In this document: positions 44,066 to 52,862 of the stretch, in pieces
Layout of the letters: every line of letters begins with the position of its first letter
How positions within the stretch are numbered: the stretch's first letter is position 1
Notes under the pieces: generated by a model
The model's database searches: none
What the model saw: only the letters and a program-made list of their open reading frames with translations
What the model was told of the DNA's origin: nothing
Translations under genes and position numbers: made by a program
Source: Sulfidibacterium sp964549335
GTDB taxonomy: Bacteria > Bacteroidota > Bacteroidia > Bacteroidales > F082
Assembly: GCA_964549335.1 (NCBI GenBank)
Contig: CAZJUQ010000046.1
Coordinates: 1 to 64,000 of the forward strand
Length of the DNA: 64,000 bases
Reading direction: 5' to 3'

Positions 44066-44112
44066 CTAAAAAAAAGTAGAGACCTTTGTTTTTGCGGTCT
44101 CTACTTTTTTTT
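44066..44112 (+). terminator. Rho-independent terminator after the nosZ pair
   Basis: AAAAAGTAGAGACC (44071-44084) pairs perfectly with GGTCTCTACTTTTT (44096-44109), closing an 11-base loop, and ends in a run of T. It ends the nosZ A/B message, and the -7 element of the next promoter begins right at its end. Confidence 0.85.
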
Positions 44113-44119
44113 ACCTTTG
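44112..44119 (+). promoter_or_regulatory. Promoter of the second nos transcription unit
   Basis: TACCTTTG matches TAnnTTTG, 32 bases before the cytochrome ATG. TTTG at 44091-44094 (17-base spacer) or at 44085-44088 (23-base spacer) could be the -33 element; both lie in the loop of the preceding terminator. Confidence 0.6.
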
Positions 44120-44150
44120 CGCTTTAATGTTTAACTAATTAATAAAGAAA

Positions 44151-44582
44151 ATGAAAAGAGTAGTATTATTTATTTTTTTACTTGCGGCAGGAAGTTTCAT
44201 ATTGTCGAGTTGTGGCGGCAATACAAAAAAAGAGAACGGTAACAAAACTCCGGAAAAAAAAGAGGTAAAACAGCAAGTTGAGAAAAAAGTTGAAAAAACT
44301 TTTACCGCTAACATCGAAAACGGAAAAAAGGTTTACAATAAAGTTTGTGTAGCTTGCCATATGACAGGCGTTGCAGGTGCTCCGGCATTGAAAGACAAAA
44401 AACGCTGGGAAGAGATAGCCCAAAAAAGCATGAAAACATTGCACAACGATGCTATCAACGGATTTACCGGAAAACACGGTGTAATGCCTCCAAAAGGAAC
44501 ATGTACCGATTGCTCCGACCAGGATTTGTACGATGCCGTTGCATATATGCTGAAAACAGCAGGTGTTAGCGCAAAGGAATAA
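44151..44582 (+). CDS. Periplasmic cytochrome c lipoprotein (c5-like)
   Basis: A 143-residue lipoprotein (lipobox LSSC after MKRVVLFIFLLAAGSFI) with a Lys/Glu-rich linker of about 30 residues and a class I cytochrome c domain. The haem motif is CVACH, the axial Met lies in GVMPPKG, and a CTDC pair nearby matches the disulfide of cytochrome c5. It is a likely electron donor to the NosZ pair. It begins the second nos transcription unit, just after a terminator. Confidence 0.88.
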   Translation: MKRVVLFIFLLAAGSFILSSCGGNTKKENGNKTPEKKEVKQQVEKKVEKTFTANIENGKKVYNKVCVACHMTGVAGAPALKDKKRWEEIAQKSMKTLHNDAINGFTGKHGVMPPKGTCTDCSDQDLYDAVAYMLKTAGVSAKE

Positions 44583-44643
44583 CAGCCTCATACGGAAATG
44601 AATTTTCCTCTTTTTGGTTGAGTTTAATCGAAAAATAAATATC

Positions 44644-45432
44644 ATGAAAAACAACACACTAAGTTATCGTGCATTTGCAGGTGTTGCAGCCATACTAATT
44701 ATAGTTCTCTATTTTTTACCGGTATGGTGGGTTGCCTTGCAAAGTATTCAATACCCTAAATCGATGTATCCCAAAGGAATTCGTATAAATTTCAAATACA
44801 ACGGGGTATACAACGGTTGTGAGGGACAAAAAGAGCGCGAAGAGCTTTCGTCATCGCAAGAGGGTGCCAACTGTTTGGTGGAGATGAATGCCATTAACCA
44901 TTTTATCGGAATGTACCATATAGTACAAGGAGTAAATGCCGATAAAACAAGAAAATACCCTATTTATTACGTCTTCAACACCAAACGCGATGCAAACGGC
45001 AACGAAATTATCGACGAAAAAACAGGCGAACCCGTAAAGGTTAATGTAACCCCGAAAGCATTAATACGGCTTGACTGGATTATGCATGCTTCGCCTTACA
45101 TTTTTGCCGTTTTCGTTTTGATGGTTATTGCATTTATCTTTACCAAAAAGAAAGTTAACGCTTGGCTCGCCCTTATACCGGCTTTATTGCCGTTCTATTT
45201 TCTCGGGGTTTATATCTACTACCTGTACTGGTACGGACACCATCTTTCAATGCACGGCGGAGGAGCCTTTAAAGGAATAAAACCCTTTATGCCTACCGTT
45301 TTCGGTGAGGGAAAAGTGGCTCAGTTCACCACCTCGTCATATCCCTATTACGGATTCTTTGTGGCACTGTTGCTGTTCATCCTCCTGATAATTGCAATAT
45401 TGCTGAAGAAGAAAAGTTTGAAAGAGAGTTAA
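44644..45432 (+). CDS. Membrane protein of the nos island (NosB-like candidate)
   Basis: A 262-residue protein with an N-terminal membrane helix (AFAGVAAILIIVLYFLPVWW), a periplasmic domain of about 120 residues with two Cys (NGCEGQKEREE, GANCLVEM), and four more membrane helices in the C-terminal half. The ATG at 44644 was used instead of a TTG 30 bases upstream. The periplasmic HHLSMHGGGAF is a possible metal site. Clade II nos clusters carry an uncharacterised membrane protein, NosB, near nosZ, and position fits, but sequence identity was not tested. Confidence 0.75.
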   Translation: MKNNTLSYRAFAGVAAILIIVLYFLPVWWVALQSIQYPKSMYPKGIRINFKYNGVYNGCEGQKEREELSSSQEGANCLVEMNAINHFIGMYHIVQGVNADKTRKYPIYYVFNTKRDANGNEIIDEKTGEPVKVNVTPKALIRLDWIMHASPYIFAVFVLMVIAFIFTKKKVNAWLALIPALLPFYFLGVYIYYLYWYGHHLSMHGGGAFKGIKPFMPTVFGEGKVAQFTTSSYPYYGFFVALLLFILLIIAILLKKKSLKES

Positions 45433-45455
45433 CCCCGGTTTTAAAAATTCAAATC

Positions 45456-46817
45456 ATGAAACGGACGGCTATATCCCTAAGGAAGTTTTTCAGACGGGCA
45501 TTTTCCGTCCGTTTCTTTTTGTTTTTCTCTTTAATACCCTTGCAGGCATTTACCCAATTGAGAATAACGGACGAAACAGGCGGTAATTTCGGCACATACA
45601 TTCCGCTTACCGACACCGGATACTTTGCCGACACAATAAACAACTTACAGGAAATTATTGATACGGCACGCCCCGGAGATACCATCTTGTTAAAAAAAGC
45701 CATTTACCTCGGTCCTGTATATATTTCTACAAACCGGCTGGTAATTGACGGGCAAAACAGAGCCGTTATCGACGGGCAAGGTATAACCTCGGTAATGTTT
45801 ATCAATGCAGACAGCGTTCAAGTAAAAAACGTTATTCTCAGAAACTCAGGCGGCTCATTCGACAAGTTGGATGCCGGCATAAGATTAAAAGGGAACTATA
45901 ATCTTGTGGAAAATTGCCGTATTAAAAACTGTCTGTTTGGCGTTGACATATGGCAAAGCAATTTTAACAAAATAATCCACAACGAAATATCGTCGTTGTT
46001 AACCCGCTCGAAAGCCATTAAGGGCGACGCAATAAGGCTTTGGTATTCCAAACGGAACCACATAATAGGTAATTACTGGCACCATGTACGCGACATGGTT
46101 GTTTGGTATTCGGCCGATAATTTGTTTCAAGACAACAAAGGAATCTCGAACCGTTACGGCATTCACTTCATGTACTCGCACAACAACCGTATTCAAAACA
46201 ATTTACTGCTTAATAACACCGTTGGAGTCTTTTTAATGTACAGCGAACGCACGATAATGACGGGTAACTATATTAAAGGGAATCACATAGGCAGCGGTAT
46301 GGCATTGGGAATGAAAGAGACCTCCTCCAACCAAATATTAAACAATAAATTTATCTATTGTACCGAAGGTATTCATGTGGACGTTTCACCATATGTCCCC
46401 GAACAAATCAATACAATAGAAAACAACGAAATAGCCTTTTGCGGCACAGCTGTCTATTTTAACAAAAATCAAGAAGGAAACCTGTTTAAACACAACTATT
46501 TTCACAACAACCTGCTCCAGGTTTATCCCGAAGTCACCACAGCCCGTTTCAACAAATGGGACAACAATTACTGGGACGATTATCAAGGTTTTGATAAAAA
46601 CGGCGACAATATAGGCGACATACCGTACAAACTATATTCATATACCGAACACATTTGGGATTTCGACAAAAACGCCAAATTTTTTTACGGTGCCCCCATT
46701 CTTGCCATTCTGGATTTTCTCGAGCGATTGGCACCGTTTTCCAAACCAAAATTCGTTCTCGAAGACGACAAACCCATGTATAAGTGGGTTGACAATGTAA
46801 ACGGCAACAACGAATAA
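45456..46817 (+). CDS. nosD: NosD, periplasmic nitrous oxide reductase maturation factor
   Basis: A 453-residue exported right-handed beta-helix protein needed to load CuZ of N2O reductase with copper and sulfide. A signal peptide is present (SVRFFLFFSLIPLQAFTQ). The CASH-type repeats include NYNLVENCRIKNCLFGVDIW, KRNHIIGNYWHHVRDMVVWY and NRYGIHFMYSHNNRIQNNLL, and the C-terminal NYWDDYQGFDKNGDNIGD is typical of NosD. NosD works with NosF and NosY, encoded downstream. It follows the membrane protein by 23 bases. Confidence 0.93.
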   Translation: MKRTAISLRKFFRRAFSVRFFLFFSLIPLQAFTQLRITDETGGNFGTYIPLTDTGYFADTINNLQEIIDTARPGDTILLKKAIYLGPVYISTNRLVIDGQNRAVIDGQGITSVMFINADSVQVKNVILRNSGGSFDKLDAGIRLKGNYNLVENCRIKNCLFGVDIWQSNFNKIIHNEISSLLTRSKAIKGDAIRLWYSKRNHIIGNYWHHVRDMVVWYSADNLFQDNKGISNRYGIHFMYSHNNRIQNNLLLNNTVGVFLMYSERTIMTGNYIKGNHIGSGMALGMKETSSNQILNNKFIYCTEGIHVDVSPYVPEQINTIENNEIAFCGTAVYFNKNQEGNLFKHNYFHNNLLQVYPEVTTARFNKWDNNYWDDYQGFDKNGDNIGDIPYKLYSYTEHIWDFDKNAKFFYGAPILAILDFLERLAPFSKPKFVLEDDKPMYKWVDNVNGNNE

Positions 46818-46868
46818 AAATCAAATCGAAAATTTCCGTTTTTACGTTTATTTTATTACATTTGCCGT

Positions 46869-47258
46869 ATGAAAAGGGCATTCATCATAACAGGGTTTGT
46901 AATAATGGTAATAGCCATGCTTGTTATGCCCGGCTTTCCCGCTCTTCATTACTATTTCGGCACCGATAAAGCAGTACTTTACAATAGCGATATTCAACCT
47001 GAGAATAACGGTTCGTTAATCAGTGATATCAATTATTTGAATGCCCTTGCCAAAAGAACCGCCGACATTAAAGATTGTGACAAGTCAAAAGCTCCTGCCC
47101 CGCCGAAACCCCAAAAAGAGGGAAATGGTTTCGTCTATCTTTTGACCGACATTTCATTACACCTTCAGCTAACGGCCAAGCCTTTCAAATTCAAACCGTA
47201 TATAAATATTTGGCACAACCGTTTTATACCCACGGGAAATCCTCCGCCCAAAGCATAA
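46869..47258 (+). CDS. Exported hypothetical protein of the nos island
   Basis: A 129-residue protein with an N-terminal membrane segment or signal (MKRAFIITGFVIMVIAMLVM). The mature part has one Cys (IKDCDKSKAPAPPKP) and a Pro-rich tail ending GNPPPKA. No family was recognised. It lies between nosD and the copper receptor gene and is presumably co-expressed with them. A TACATTTG match just before the ATG would give an almost leaderless message, but this is probably chance. Confidence 0.6.
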   Translation: MKRAFIITGFVIMVIAMLVMPGFPALHYYFGTDKAVLYNSDIQPENNGSLISDINYLNALAKRTADIKDCDKSKAPAPPKPQKEGNGFVYLLTDISLHLQLTAKPFKFKPYINIWHNRFIPTGNPPPKA

Positions 47259-47514
47259 TTGTTTATTCTCTCAACTATTATCTTATCCCGTAAGGTTTAT
47301 AAAAGGATCCTTATGTCTATTCGCATGCATTGCCGGAAACCAAATTGCGATGCTTTCCGGATGTGCTTAAAATACGGGAATAATAGTTTTTAATTCAGGT
47401 TTACTGTCCCCGGGGTTGTTTGACCGGTTTTTCTTATTCATTTTCGTTGGCTATTAAATAAGTTTGCTAATCGGTTGAACACCCCGGTTTAAAAAACGGT
47501 AAACAATAATCAAA

Positions 47515-47545
47515 AATAATATTTGACGCAAATACCAATATTATT
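47515..47545. promoter_or_regulatory. Inverted repeat upstream of the copper receptor
   Basis: AATAATATT (47515-47523) and AATATTATT (47537-47545) are perfectly complementary, 13 bases apart, 115 bases before the receptor ATG. The 47259-47659 stretch (401 bases) also has a seven-base stem (CCGGAAA/TTTCCGG, 47333-47360) and a TAAGTTTG match at 47459-47466. No gene or known riboswitch pattern was seen in it. Confidence 0.4.
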
Positions 47546-47659
47546 AACCGTAAAAGAGAGATAAAAATGTTTGAAAATTATTTGTTTGAAACAGAACCCG
47601 GTATATCATGCCATTCTCATACCGGCTCAGTTTTTAAATTTTTACAAAATCATAAACAT

Positions 47660-49732
47660 ATGAAAAATGCAATTACACTATTAATTATAATATTATCCCC
47701 TGTTTTTCTCAAAGGCACAAACCCTCCGCCCGACACTCTTAACATCGAAGAGATACTGGTGGTAGGCAAAACAGGTAGCAGCAACATAAAAACACCTCTT
47801 ACGGGGAAAAACATTCATTTAACAAATCCGCACGATGGTGGTGAAATCTTTAAATACACACCGGGATTTAATATTCTGAAAAAGGGCAATTATGCTATGG
47901 AACCGGTATTGCGAGGCTATAAATTCGAACAACTAAACGTGCAAATGGACGGAGGAATTCACAGCACCAATGCCTGTCCCAACAGAATGGACCCGGCCAT
48001 ATCGCAAATTTCGATAGAAGACATCGAAAAGGTAGAAGTAATTAAAGGACCTTACAGCGTACGCTTCGGTCCTGTTTTCGGAGGTATAGTAAATGTTATA
48101 GACAAACGCCCGCAAAGAAAAGGAGAGCAAATTGTTTCGGGTACCGTTGAAGGCGGATATCAAAGTAACGGAAACAATTTTTACACCAATTTATATTCGC
48201 AGATAGTAAAAGATCGTTGGGATTTTTTGATAAGTGCAGGCTATAAAGATTACGGCGACTACACCGATGGTAACGGCGATACCATTGCTTCGTCGTTCCG
48301 CAGATTCGGATACTCGGCAAAGGCCGGATACAATATAAGCTCAAATCAAAGACTGCAAATAGGATTAAGGCAAAGTTTCGCCCGCGACGTGTTATATCCG
48401 GGACTGCCAATGGATGCCATTGAAGACAACAGCACAATAGTTTCGTCCGATTATGCGGCCACAAATCTGTCGGAAAAGATTTTGTCCCTGAAAATAAAAG
48501 GATATGCATCATTTATCGACCATTTAATGACCAACGAATACCGTCCCAATTACGCCCTCACCCATTCGTCAACACCGGTTACGGCTGAAAATTACGGCGG
48601 CAGAACCGAATTGGGCATTAAACCGGGAAAAAACGACGTCCTCTTTGCCGGTATCGATTATCAATACATTGGGAAAGACGGCGTAAGGCACCGCGAAGTT
48701 TACAAAAACGGATGCACCACACCACCTACCGTTTTCGACCCCCCGAAAAACTTTACCGACAAAGTCTGGCAAGATTCTCACAAAAGCGATTTTGGTATTT
48801 TTGCCGAAAACAAATGGCAACTGTCGGAAAAACTGTTATGGCAAGCAGGAGTAAGAATAGACTTTGTGAGTTTCGACATAAAAGACCCCGAAAACGATTT
48901 TTACGAACTGTACAAGGGAGATATTAAACCCGGCAGTAAAATCTCGCCCGCAGTAAATTCCGTGCTTACATGGGATATCGGCAACAGTTTCCGCATTCAA
49001 TGGGCTGTGGCTTCGGCTCAGCGCACTCCCGACCTTACGGAACTTTTTATCAACCACCTGTCGGTAGGACTCGACGCATATGAATATGTCGGAAACCCGA
49101 AACTGAACCCTGAAACCAATTATCAAACCGATATTAAGATAGAAAAAGCCGGCGAATTTTTCAGTTTTTATGCCGATTGGTTTTACTCTTACCTCACCGA
49201 TTATATTTCGGCGGTTGTCGATACCACCATACCCCGCAAATTTATGCCGTGCAAAGAGCCTAAATTCACCAAAAGATTTGTAAATATCGACAAAGCCTAC
49301 ATGACGGGATTCGAAGCCGGCATTGACGTGAAATTTCTTAACAATTTCAAATTTAACCTCGGTGCGGCATATACATATGCCCAAAACATAACGCTGGACG
49401 AACCACTACCCGAAATTCCTCCACTTACTCTGAATACCGGACTTAAATATTCCGCATCAAAATTCAATGCACAATTGAATGCAAGAATTGCTTCAGAACA
49501 AGACCGTATCTCATCAAGTTTTAACGAATCGACTACACCGGGATTTTCGGTTTTCGACTTCTATTTCAGCTACAAACCTTTGAAATTTTTGGAGATAAAT
49601 GCAGCGGTGACAAACATATTTGACAAAAATTACGTGGAACATTTGAGCCGTCCCTATAAAAACATGGACATATCAAGTTTGTATTATGAACCGGGCAGAA
49701 GTTTTAATGTGGGATTGAAATTTATTTTTTAA
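47660..49732 (+). CDS. oprC: TonB-dependent outer-membrane copper receptor (OprC/NosA type)
   Basis: A 690-residue receptor (start at 47660 chosen for the signal peptide MKNAITLLIIILSPVFLKG). The plug domain begins IEEILVVGKTGSSNIK and has VEVIKGPYSVRFGPVFGG. The copper-binding signature of OprC, CxxxM-HxM, is present: Cys106-x3-Met110 (ACPNRMDPA) and His288-Leu-Met290. The 182-residue gap is close to the 180 residues of OprC. The barrel ends in a C-terminal aromatic residue (VGLKFIF). It should bring copper into the periplasm for NosZ. The symbol nosA is used in Pseudomonas for the same role. Confidence 0.92.
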   Translation: MKNAITLLIIILSPVFLKGTNPPPDTLNIEEILVVGKTGSSNIKTPLTGKNIHLTNPHDGGEIFKYTPGFNILKKGNYAMEPVLRGYKFEQLNVQMDGGIHSTNACPNRMDPAISQISIEDIEKVEVIKGPYSVRFGPVFGGIVNVIDKRPQRKGEQIVSGTVEGGYQSNGNNFYTNLYSQIVKDRWDFLISAGYKDYGDYTDGNGDTIASSFRRFGYSAKAGYNISSNQRLQIGLRQSFARDVLYPGLPMDAIEDNSTIVSSDYAATNLSEKILSLKIKGYASFIDHLMTNEYRPNYALTHSSTPVTAENYGGRTELGIKPGKNDVLFAGIDYQYIGKDGVRHREVYKNGCTTPPTVFDPPKNFTDKVWQDSHKSDFGIFAENKWQLSEKLLWQAGVRIDFVSFDIKDPENDFYELYKGDIKPGSKISPAVNSVLTWDIGNSFRIQWAVASAQRTPDLTELFINHLSVGLDAYEYVGNPKLNPETNYQTDIKIEKAGEFFSFYADWFYSYLTDYISAVVDTTIPRKFMPCKEPKFTKRFVNIDKAYMTGFEAGIDVKFLNNFKFNLGAAYTYAQNITLDEPLPEIPPLTLNTGLKYSASKFNAQLNARIASEQDRISSSFNESTTPGFSVFDFYFSYKPLKFLEINAAVTNIFDKNYVEHLSRPYKNMDISSLYYEPGRSFNVGLKFIF

Positions 49733-49765
49733 CAAATAAAATATGTAAGTTAATTAAATATATCT

Positions 49766-49773
49766 TATTTTTG
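49766..49773 (+). promoter_or_regulatory. Candidate -7 element of the nosG unit
   Basis: TATTTTTG matches TAnnTTTG, 32 bases before the nosG ATG; no TTG at -33 was found. Confidence 0.4.
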
Positions 49774-49804
49774 TAGTGAAATACCTAATTAAAAAACAGT
49801 AGCT

Positions 49805-50617
49805 ATGGACAAGTCTGAACACAATTTGAACAGGCGTCAATTCCTAAAATCGGGCGCTATTGCCGTGGGAGCAATGGCTGCCGTGGGAATAGGTGTCGGT
49901 TATCTTCAAAAGGTAACCGCCGAAACAAGAATAAACCAGAAATTTCTGCGTCCTCCCGGAGCCATCGACGAGGATACATTTATTTTCGGTTGTATAAAAT
50001 GCGGGCTTTGTGTTCAGATTTGTCCCGTTCAAGCCATTAAGCTGGCGGGCATCAAAGAAGGACTGGCATACGGAACGCCTTACATCGACGTAAGAAGTCA
50101 AGCCTGCGACCTTTCATGCGATTCAATACAATGTGTGGAGACCTGCCCCACAGCCGTATTGTATTTCAAACAATTTAAAGATGCCGGAGCAAAAGCTATA
50201 GAAAAATATAACGCAACCCACAAAATGGACGAGAACTACAATCCGTTTCCCGTTCAAATAGCCGCAATGAAAAGTATTGTTAAAATGGGGGTTGCAAAAA
50301 TTAACGAAAACACCTGTCTTGCATATCAAGGCAAAGGGTTTAAAGGAACTCCGCGCGGCAAAGATTTCAAAGGGGTTAACCGTTCGCCATATTCCGGCGA
50401 TTTAAAAGCAACGCCTTTGAGCGAGAAAGTGTACGATGAGAAAATTTGTAACATCTGTGTTAAAGAATGTCCGATAGGCGAAAAAGCCATAGCAATGACA
50501 AACAGCGGAGGGAAAATTGTCCCCAAAGTACTTGACGCCTGTACCGGTTGCGGTGTGTGCGTTATGGTATGTCCTACAGAAGAGCCGAGTATCGTTGTTG
50601 AACCCGTAAAATCGTAA
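49805..50617 (+). CDS. nosG: NosG, Tat-exported ferredoxin-type protein (NapG-like)
   Basis: A 270-residue iron-sulfur protein. The Tat-type signal is NRRQFLKSGAIAVGA. Four cluster-binding motifs follow, including CIKCGLCVQICP, CVETCP, CNICVKECP and CTGCGVCVMVCP. NosG and NosH form a membrane menaquinol dehydrogenase that replaces NosR in clade II systems and feeds electrons to periplasmic cytochromes. It is four bases before nosH. Confidence 0.92.
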   Translation: MDKSEHNLNRRQFLKSGAIAVGAMAAVGIGVGYLQKVTAETRINQKFLRPPGAIDEDTFIFGCIKCGLCVQICPVQAIKLAGIKEGLAYGTPYIDVRSQACDLSCDSIQCVETCPTAVLYFKQFKDAGAKAIEKYNATHKMDENYNPFPVQIAAMKSIVKMGVAKINENTCLAYQGKGFKGTPRGKDFKGVNRSPYSGDLKATPLSEKVYDEKICNICVKECPIGEKAIAMTNSGGKIVPKVLDACTGCGVCVMVCPTEEPSIVVEPVKS

Positions 50618-50621
50618 TGCC

Positions 50622-51554
50622 ATGTTTGGAAAAAAAGATATAACACCACTTCCTCCGAAAAAGAAAGAAGATATTCCTTACATAAAAGAGGGGATAACTT
50701 TTAAAGAATGGAAAGCAAAAAACGGCAGCGGACATAAATGGAGAAATATCCGCTGGACTGTTTTAATAGGCATTAATATTCTCTTCGTCATCTCTTTCAC
50801 GCTCGACCTGTCGTTGCTCGAAGGCTCTTTAAGCGGTTCAAGACTGTTCGGATTTTATTTGATGGACCCGTTCAACTCGCTGCAATTATTGATAATATCG
50901 GCGTACACAGGTCACCTCAAATATCTTACAATGAATTTTGTATTGGGGTTCTTTACAATTCTTATCTTCTATTTCCTGATGGGAGGAAGAACCTTTTGTT
51001 CGTGGATATGCCCATACCATTTCCTGGCCGAATGGGGTGAAAAATTGCACGACTATCTGGTTAAAAAGAAAAAAATTAAAGAACATACCTATAACATCTA
51101 TTTAAAATATGTTTTTTGGACAGGCTTTCTCATTTTGGCATTTGTAACGCAACAACTGGTTTTCGAAGATATTAACCCGGTAGGCATATTGTCGAGGGCA
51201 ATGATATACGGACCCGGGCTGATATTGGTTTGGATATTGGTACTGATAACTTTCGAAATTGTTTACAGCAAACGTTTTTGGTGCCGTTATGTTTGCCCCA
51301 TAGGAGCCACATGGACAATGGTAGGAGCCGTAAGTCCGTTTGCGGTAAAATTCGAATTGGACAAATGCGCCCATTGCCGCGATTGTCAAGCCGTTTGCGA
51401 AGTGCCTCACGTATTATGGTTTGTTGAAAGAGGTAAAGCTACGAAACAACGCCACGATGTAGGTGCCGACTGTACAAAATGCGGTTTGTGTATTGATGCG
51501 TGTCCGGGAAATGCTTTGAGTTATACCATTAAAGGATTGGATAAAATTTTATGA
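50622..51554 (+). CDS. nosH: NosH, membrane iron-sulfur protein (NapH-like)
   Basis: A 310-residue membrane protein. Four helices are visible, with the conserved CxxxCP motifs at membrane edges (TFCSWICPYHF and FWCRYVCPIGA). A C-terminal ferredoxin domain carries CAHCRDCQAVCE and CTKCGLCIDACPGNA. It partners NosG in quinol oxidation. Its stop overlaps the nosF start by four bases (ATGA). Confidence 0.93.
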   Translation: MFGKKDITPLPPKKKEDIPYIKEGITFKEWKAKNGSGHKWRNIRWTVLIGINILFVISFTLDLSLLEGSLSGSRLFGFYLMDPFNSLQLLIISAYTGHLKYLTMNFVLGFFTILIFYFLMGGRTFCSWICPYHFLAEWGEKLHDYLVKKKKIKEHTYNIYLKYVFWTGFLILAFVTQQLVFEDINPVGILSRAMIYGPGLILVWILVLITFEIVYSKRFWCRYVCPIGATWTMVGAVSPFAVKFELDKCAHCRDCQAVCEVPHVLWFVERGKATKQRHDVGADCTKCGLCIDACPGNALSYTIKGLDKIL

Positions 51555-52216
51555 TAACAGAGAATAATAAAAAGGCGATAATAAGTGCCGAAAATTTAAG
51601 TAAATCGTTTGTTAAAACCAATGTTTTAAAAAGTCTCACCATTAACTTCAATGAGGGTGACAGAATTGCGCTCATAGGCCAGAACGGAGCAGGAAAAACA
51701 ACGTTAATTCGTTGCATTTTAGGTCAATACGTTTACGACGGCACATTAAAAGTCATTGATAAAAATCCACGCAAACAGCGGGTGGAAATATTGAAAGAGG
51801 TAGGATTTGTTCCTCAGATACCGCCTCCGCTAAAACTAACGGTAAAGGAGTTGCTCGGTTTTTTTTCGAACATCAGTAATACTCCCGAAAATGATTTTGT
51901 TAAAATTGCCGAAGATTTGGGATTGGACATAAAAACAAGTATGAACAAGCCTTTTGTTGCACTTTCGGGAGGCATGAAACAAAAGTTGCTGGTTTCGTTT
52001 GCCCTGGGGAAACAGCCGACAATTCTGTTAATGGACGAACCCTCTGCAAACCTCGACCCCGAAGCCCGTGAAATATTTTTCGAATATTTGAACAATTACA
52101 ACAAAGAGGCTCTTTTGATTTTGAGCAGCCACAGAATAGCCGAGTTGGAAGGGCTTGTTAACCGTGTTGTGGAAATGGATTTCGGCAAAATAGTATTGGA
52201 TAAAGCGGTTAACTGA
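51551..52216 (+). CDS. nosF: NosF, ABC transporter ATPase for NosZ maturation
   Basis: A 221-residue ATPase with all motifs: Walker A GQNGAGKTT, signature LSGGMKQK, Walker B ILLMDEPSANLDP and the switch His in ILSSHR. In P. stutzeri NosFY powers NosD to supply sulfur and copper to CuZ. It is translationally coupled to nosH. Confidence 0.95.
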   Translation: MITENNKKAIISAENLSKSFVKTNVLKSLTINFNEGDRIALIGQNGAGKTTLIRCILGQYVYDGTLKVIDKNPRKQRVEILKEVGFVPQIPPPLKLTVKELLGFFSNISNTPENDFVKIAEDLGLDIKTSMNKPFVALSGGMKQKLLVSFALGKQPTILLMDEPSANLDPEAREIFFEYLNNYNKEALLILSSHRIAELEGLVNRVVEMDFGKIVLDKAVN

Positions 52217-52270
52217 AAATACACTTTTTAAACGGCATAGCAATATTTATAATATGAAAATCATAATATC

Positions 52271-52759
52271 ATGAAAAAGACATTTTTATTTATTGCCGTA
52301 ATAACGGCGGTTTTATTTGCGGCCTGTAACCGTCAACCCGATTACAGCCCCAGAGTAATTAATTACGAGCGCGATATATGCGCCCAATGTTTAATGGGAA
52401 TTGCAGACAGTTTGTGGGCTGTACAAACCATAAATTCGCACGGCGAAGTATTATGGTTTGACGACATAGGCTGCCTTAACGAATATATGAAGACTCCAAA
52501 CTGGAAAAAATTTAAAGATGACGGCAAAATACAAATTTGGGTTGGTAACACCGAAAAAGGCGGCTGGATTGATGCGAAAAAAGCTTTTTTCAATTACGGC
52601 AAACACACTCCGATGGGGTATGGATACAGTGCCGTTTCCACCCCGGCAGACACAACTTTTACTTTTGACCAGGTAATGAAACGCATTGACGAAGGAATTA
52701 CAATGCGTGAAGAGTTCTTGAAAAAACACAAGATGATGGGGAAAGGAAAGGGGAAATAA
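52271..52759 (+). CDS. nosL: NosL, copper chaperone lipoprotein
   Basis: A 162-residue lipoprotein (lipobox AAC in ITAVLFAACNRQ) that delivers Cu(I) to NosD or NosZ. The copper-binding core CAQCLMGI (Cys-x2-Cys-x-Met) follows a short spacer, and WFDDIGC is present. The Lys/Met-rich C-terminus (KKHKMMGKGKGK) is unusual and may add copper binding. It lies between nosF and nosY. Confidence 0.92.
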   Translation: MKKTFLFIAVITAVLFAACNRQPDYSPRVINYERDICAQCLMGIADSLWAVQTINSHGEVLWFDDIGCLNEYMKTPNWKKFKDDGKIQIWVGNTEKGGWIDAKKAFFNYGKHTPMGYGYSAVSTPADTTFTFDQVMKRIDEGITMREEFLKKHKMMGKGKGK

Positions 52760-52862
52760 CACTGTTGACCAAAAGAAAAAAGAGGACAATAGAATATATA
52801 CTCCCGCTTTTTTTTGACAGTGATAATATGTGTATTAAAAAATTCTTGAAAAAAATAATATT

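Noticed and set aside
46857..46864. TACATTTG promoter for the 129-residue protein
   Set aside because: It would start transcription at the ATG itself and lacks a -33 match; probably a chance match.
47259..47659. A cobalamin or other riboswitch upstream of the TonB receptor
   Set aside because: No conserved B12-box-like motif was seen, and the receptor carries a copper site instead.
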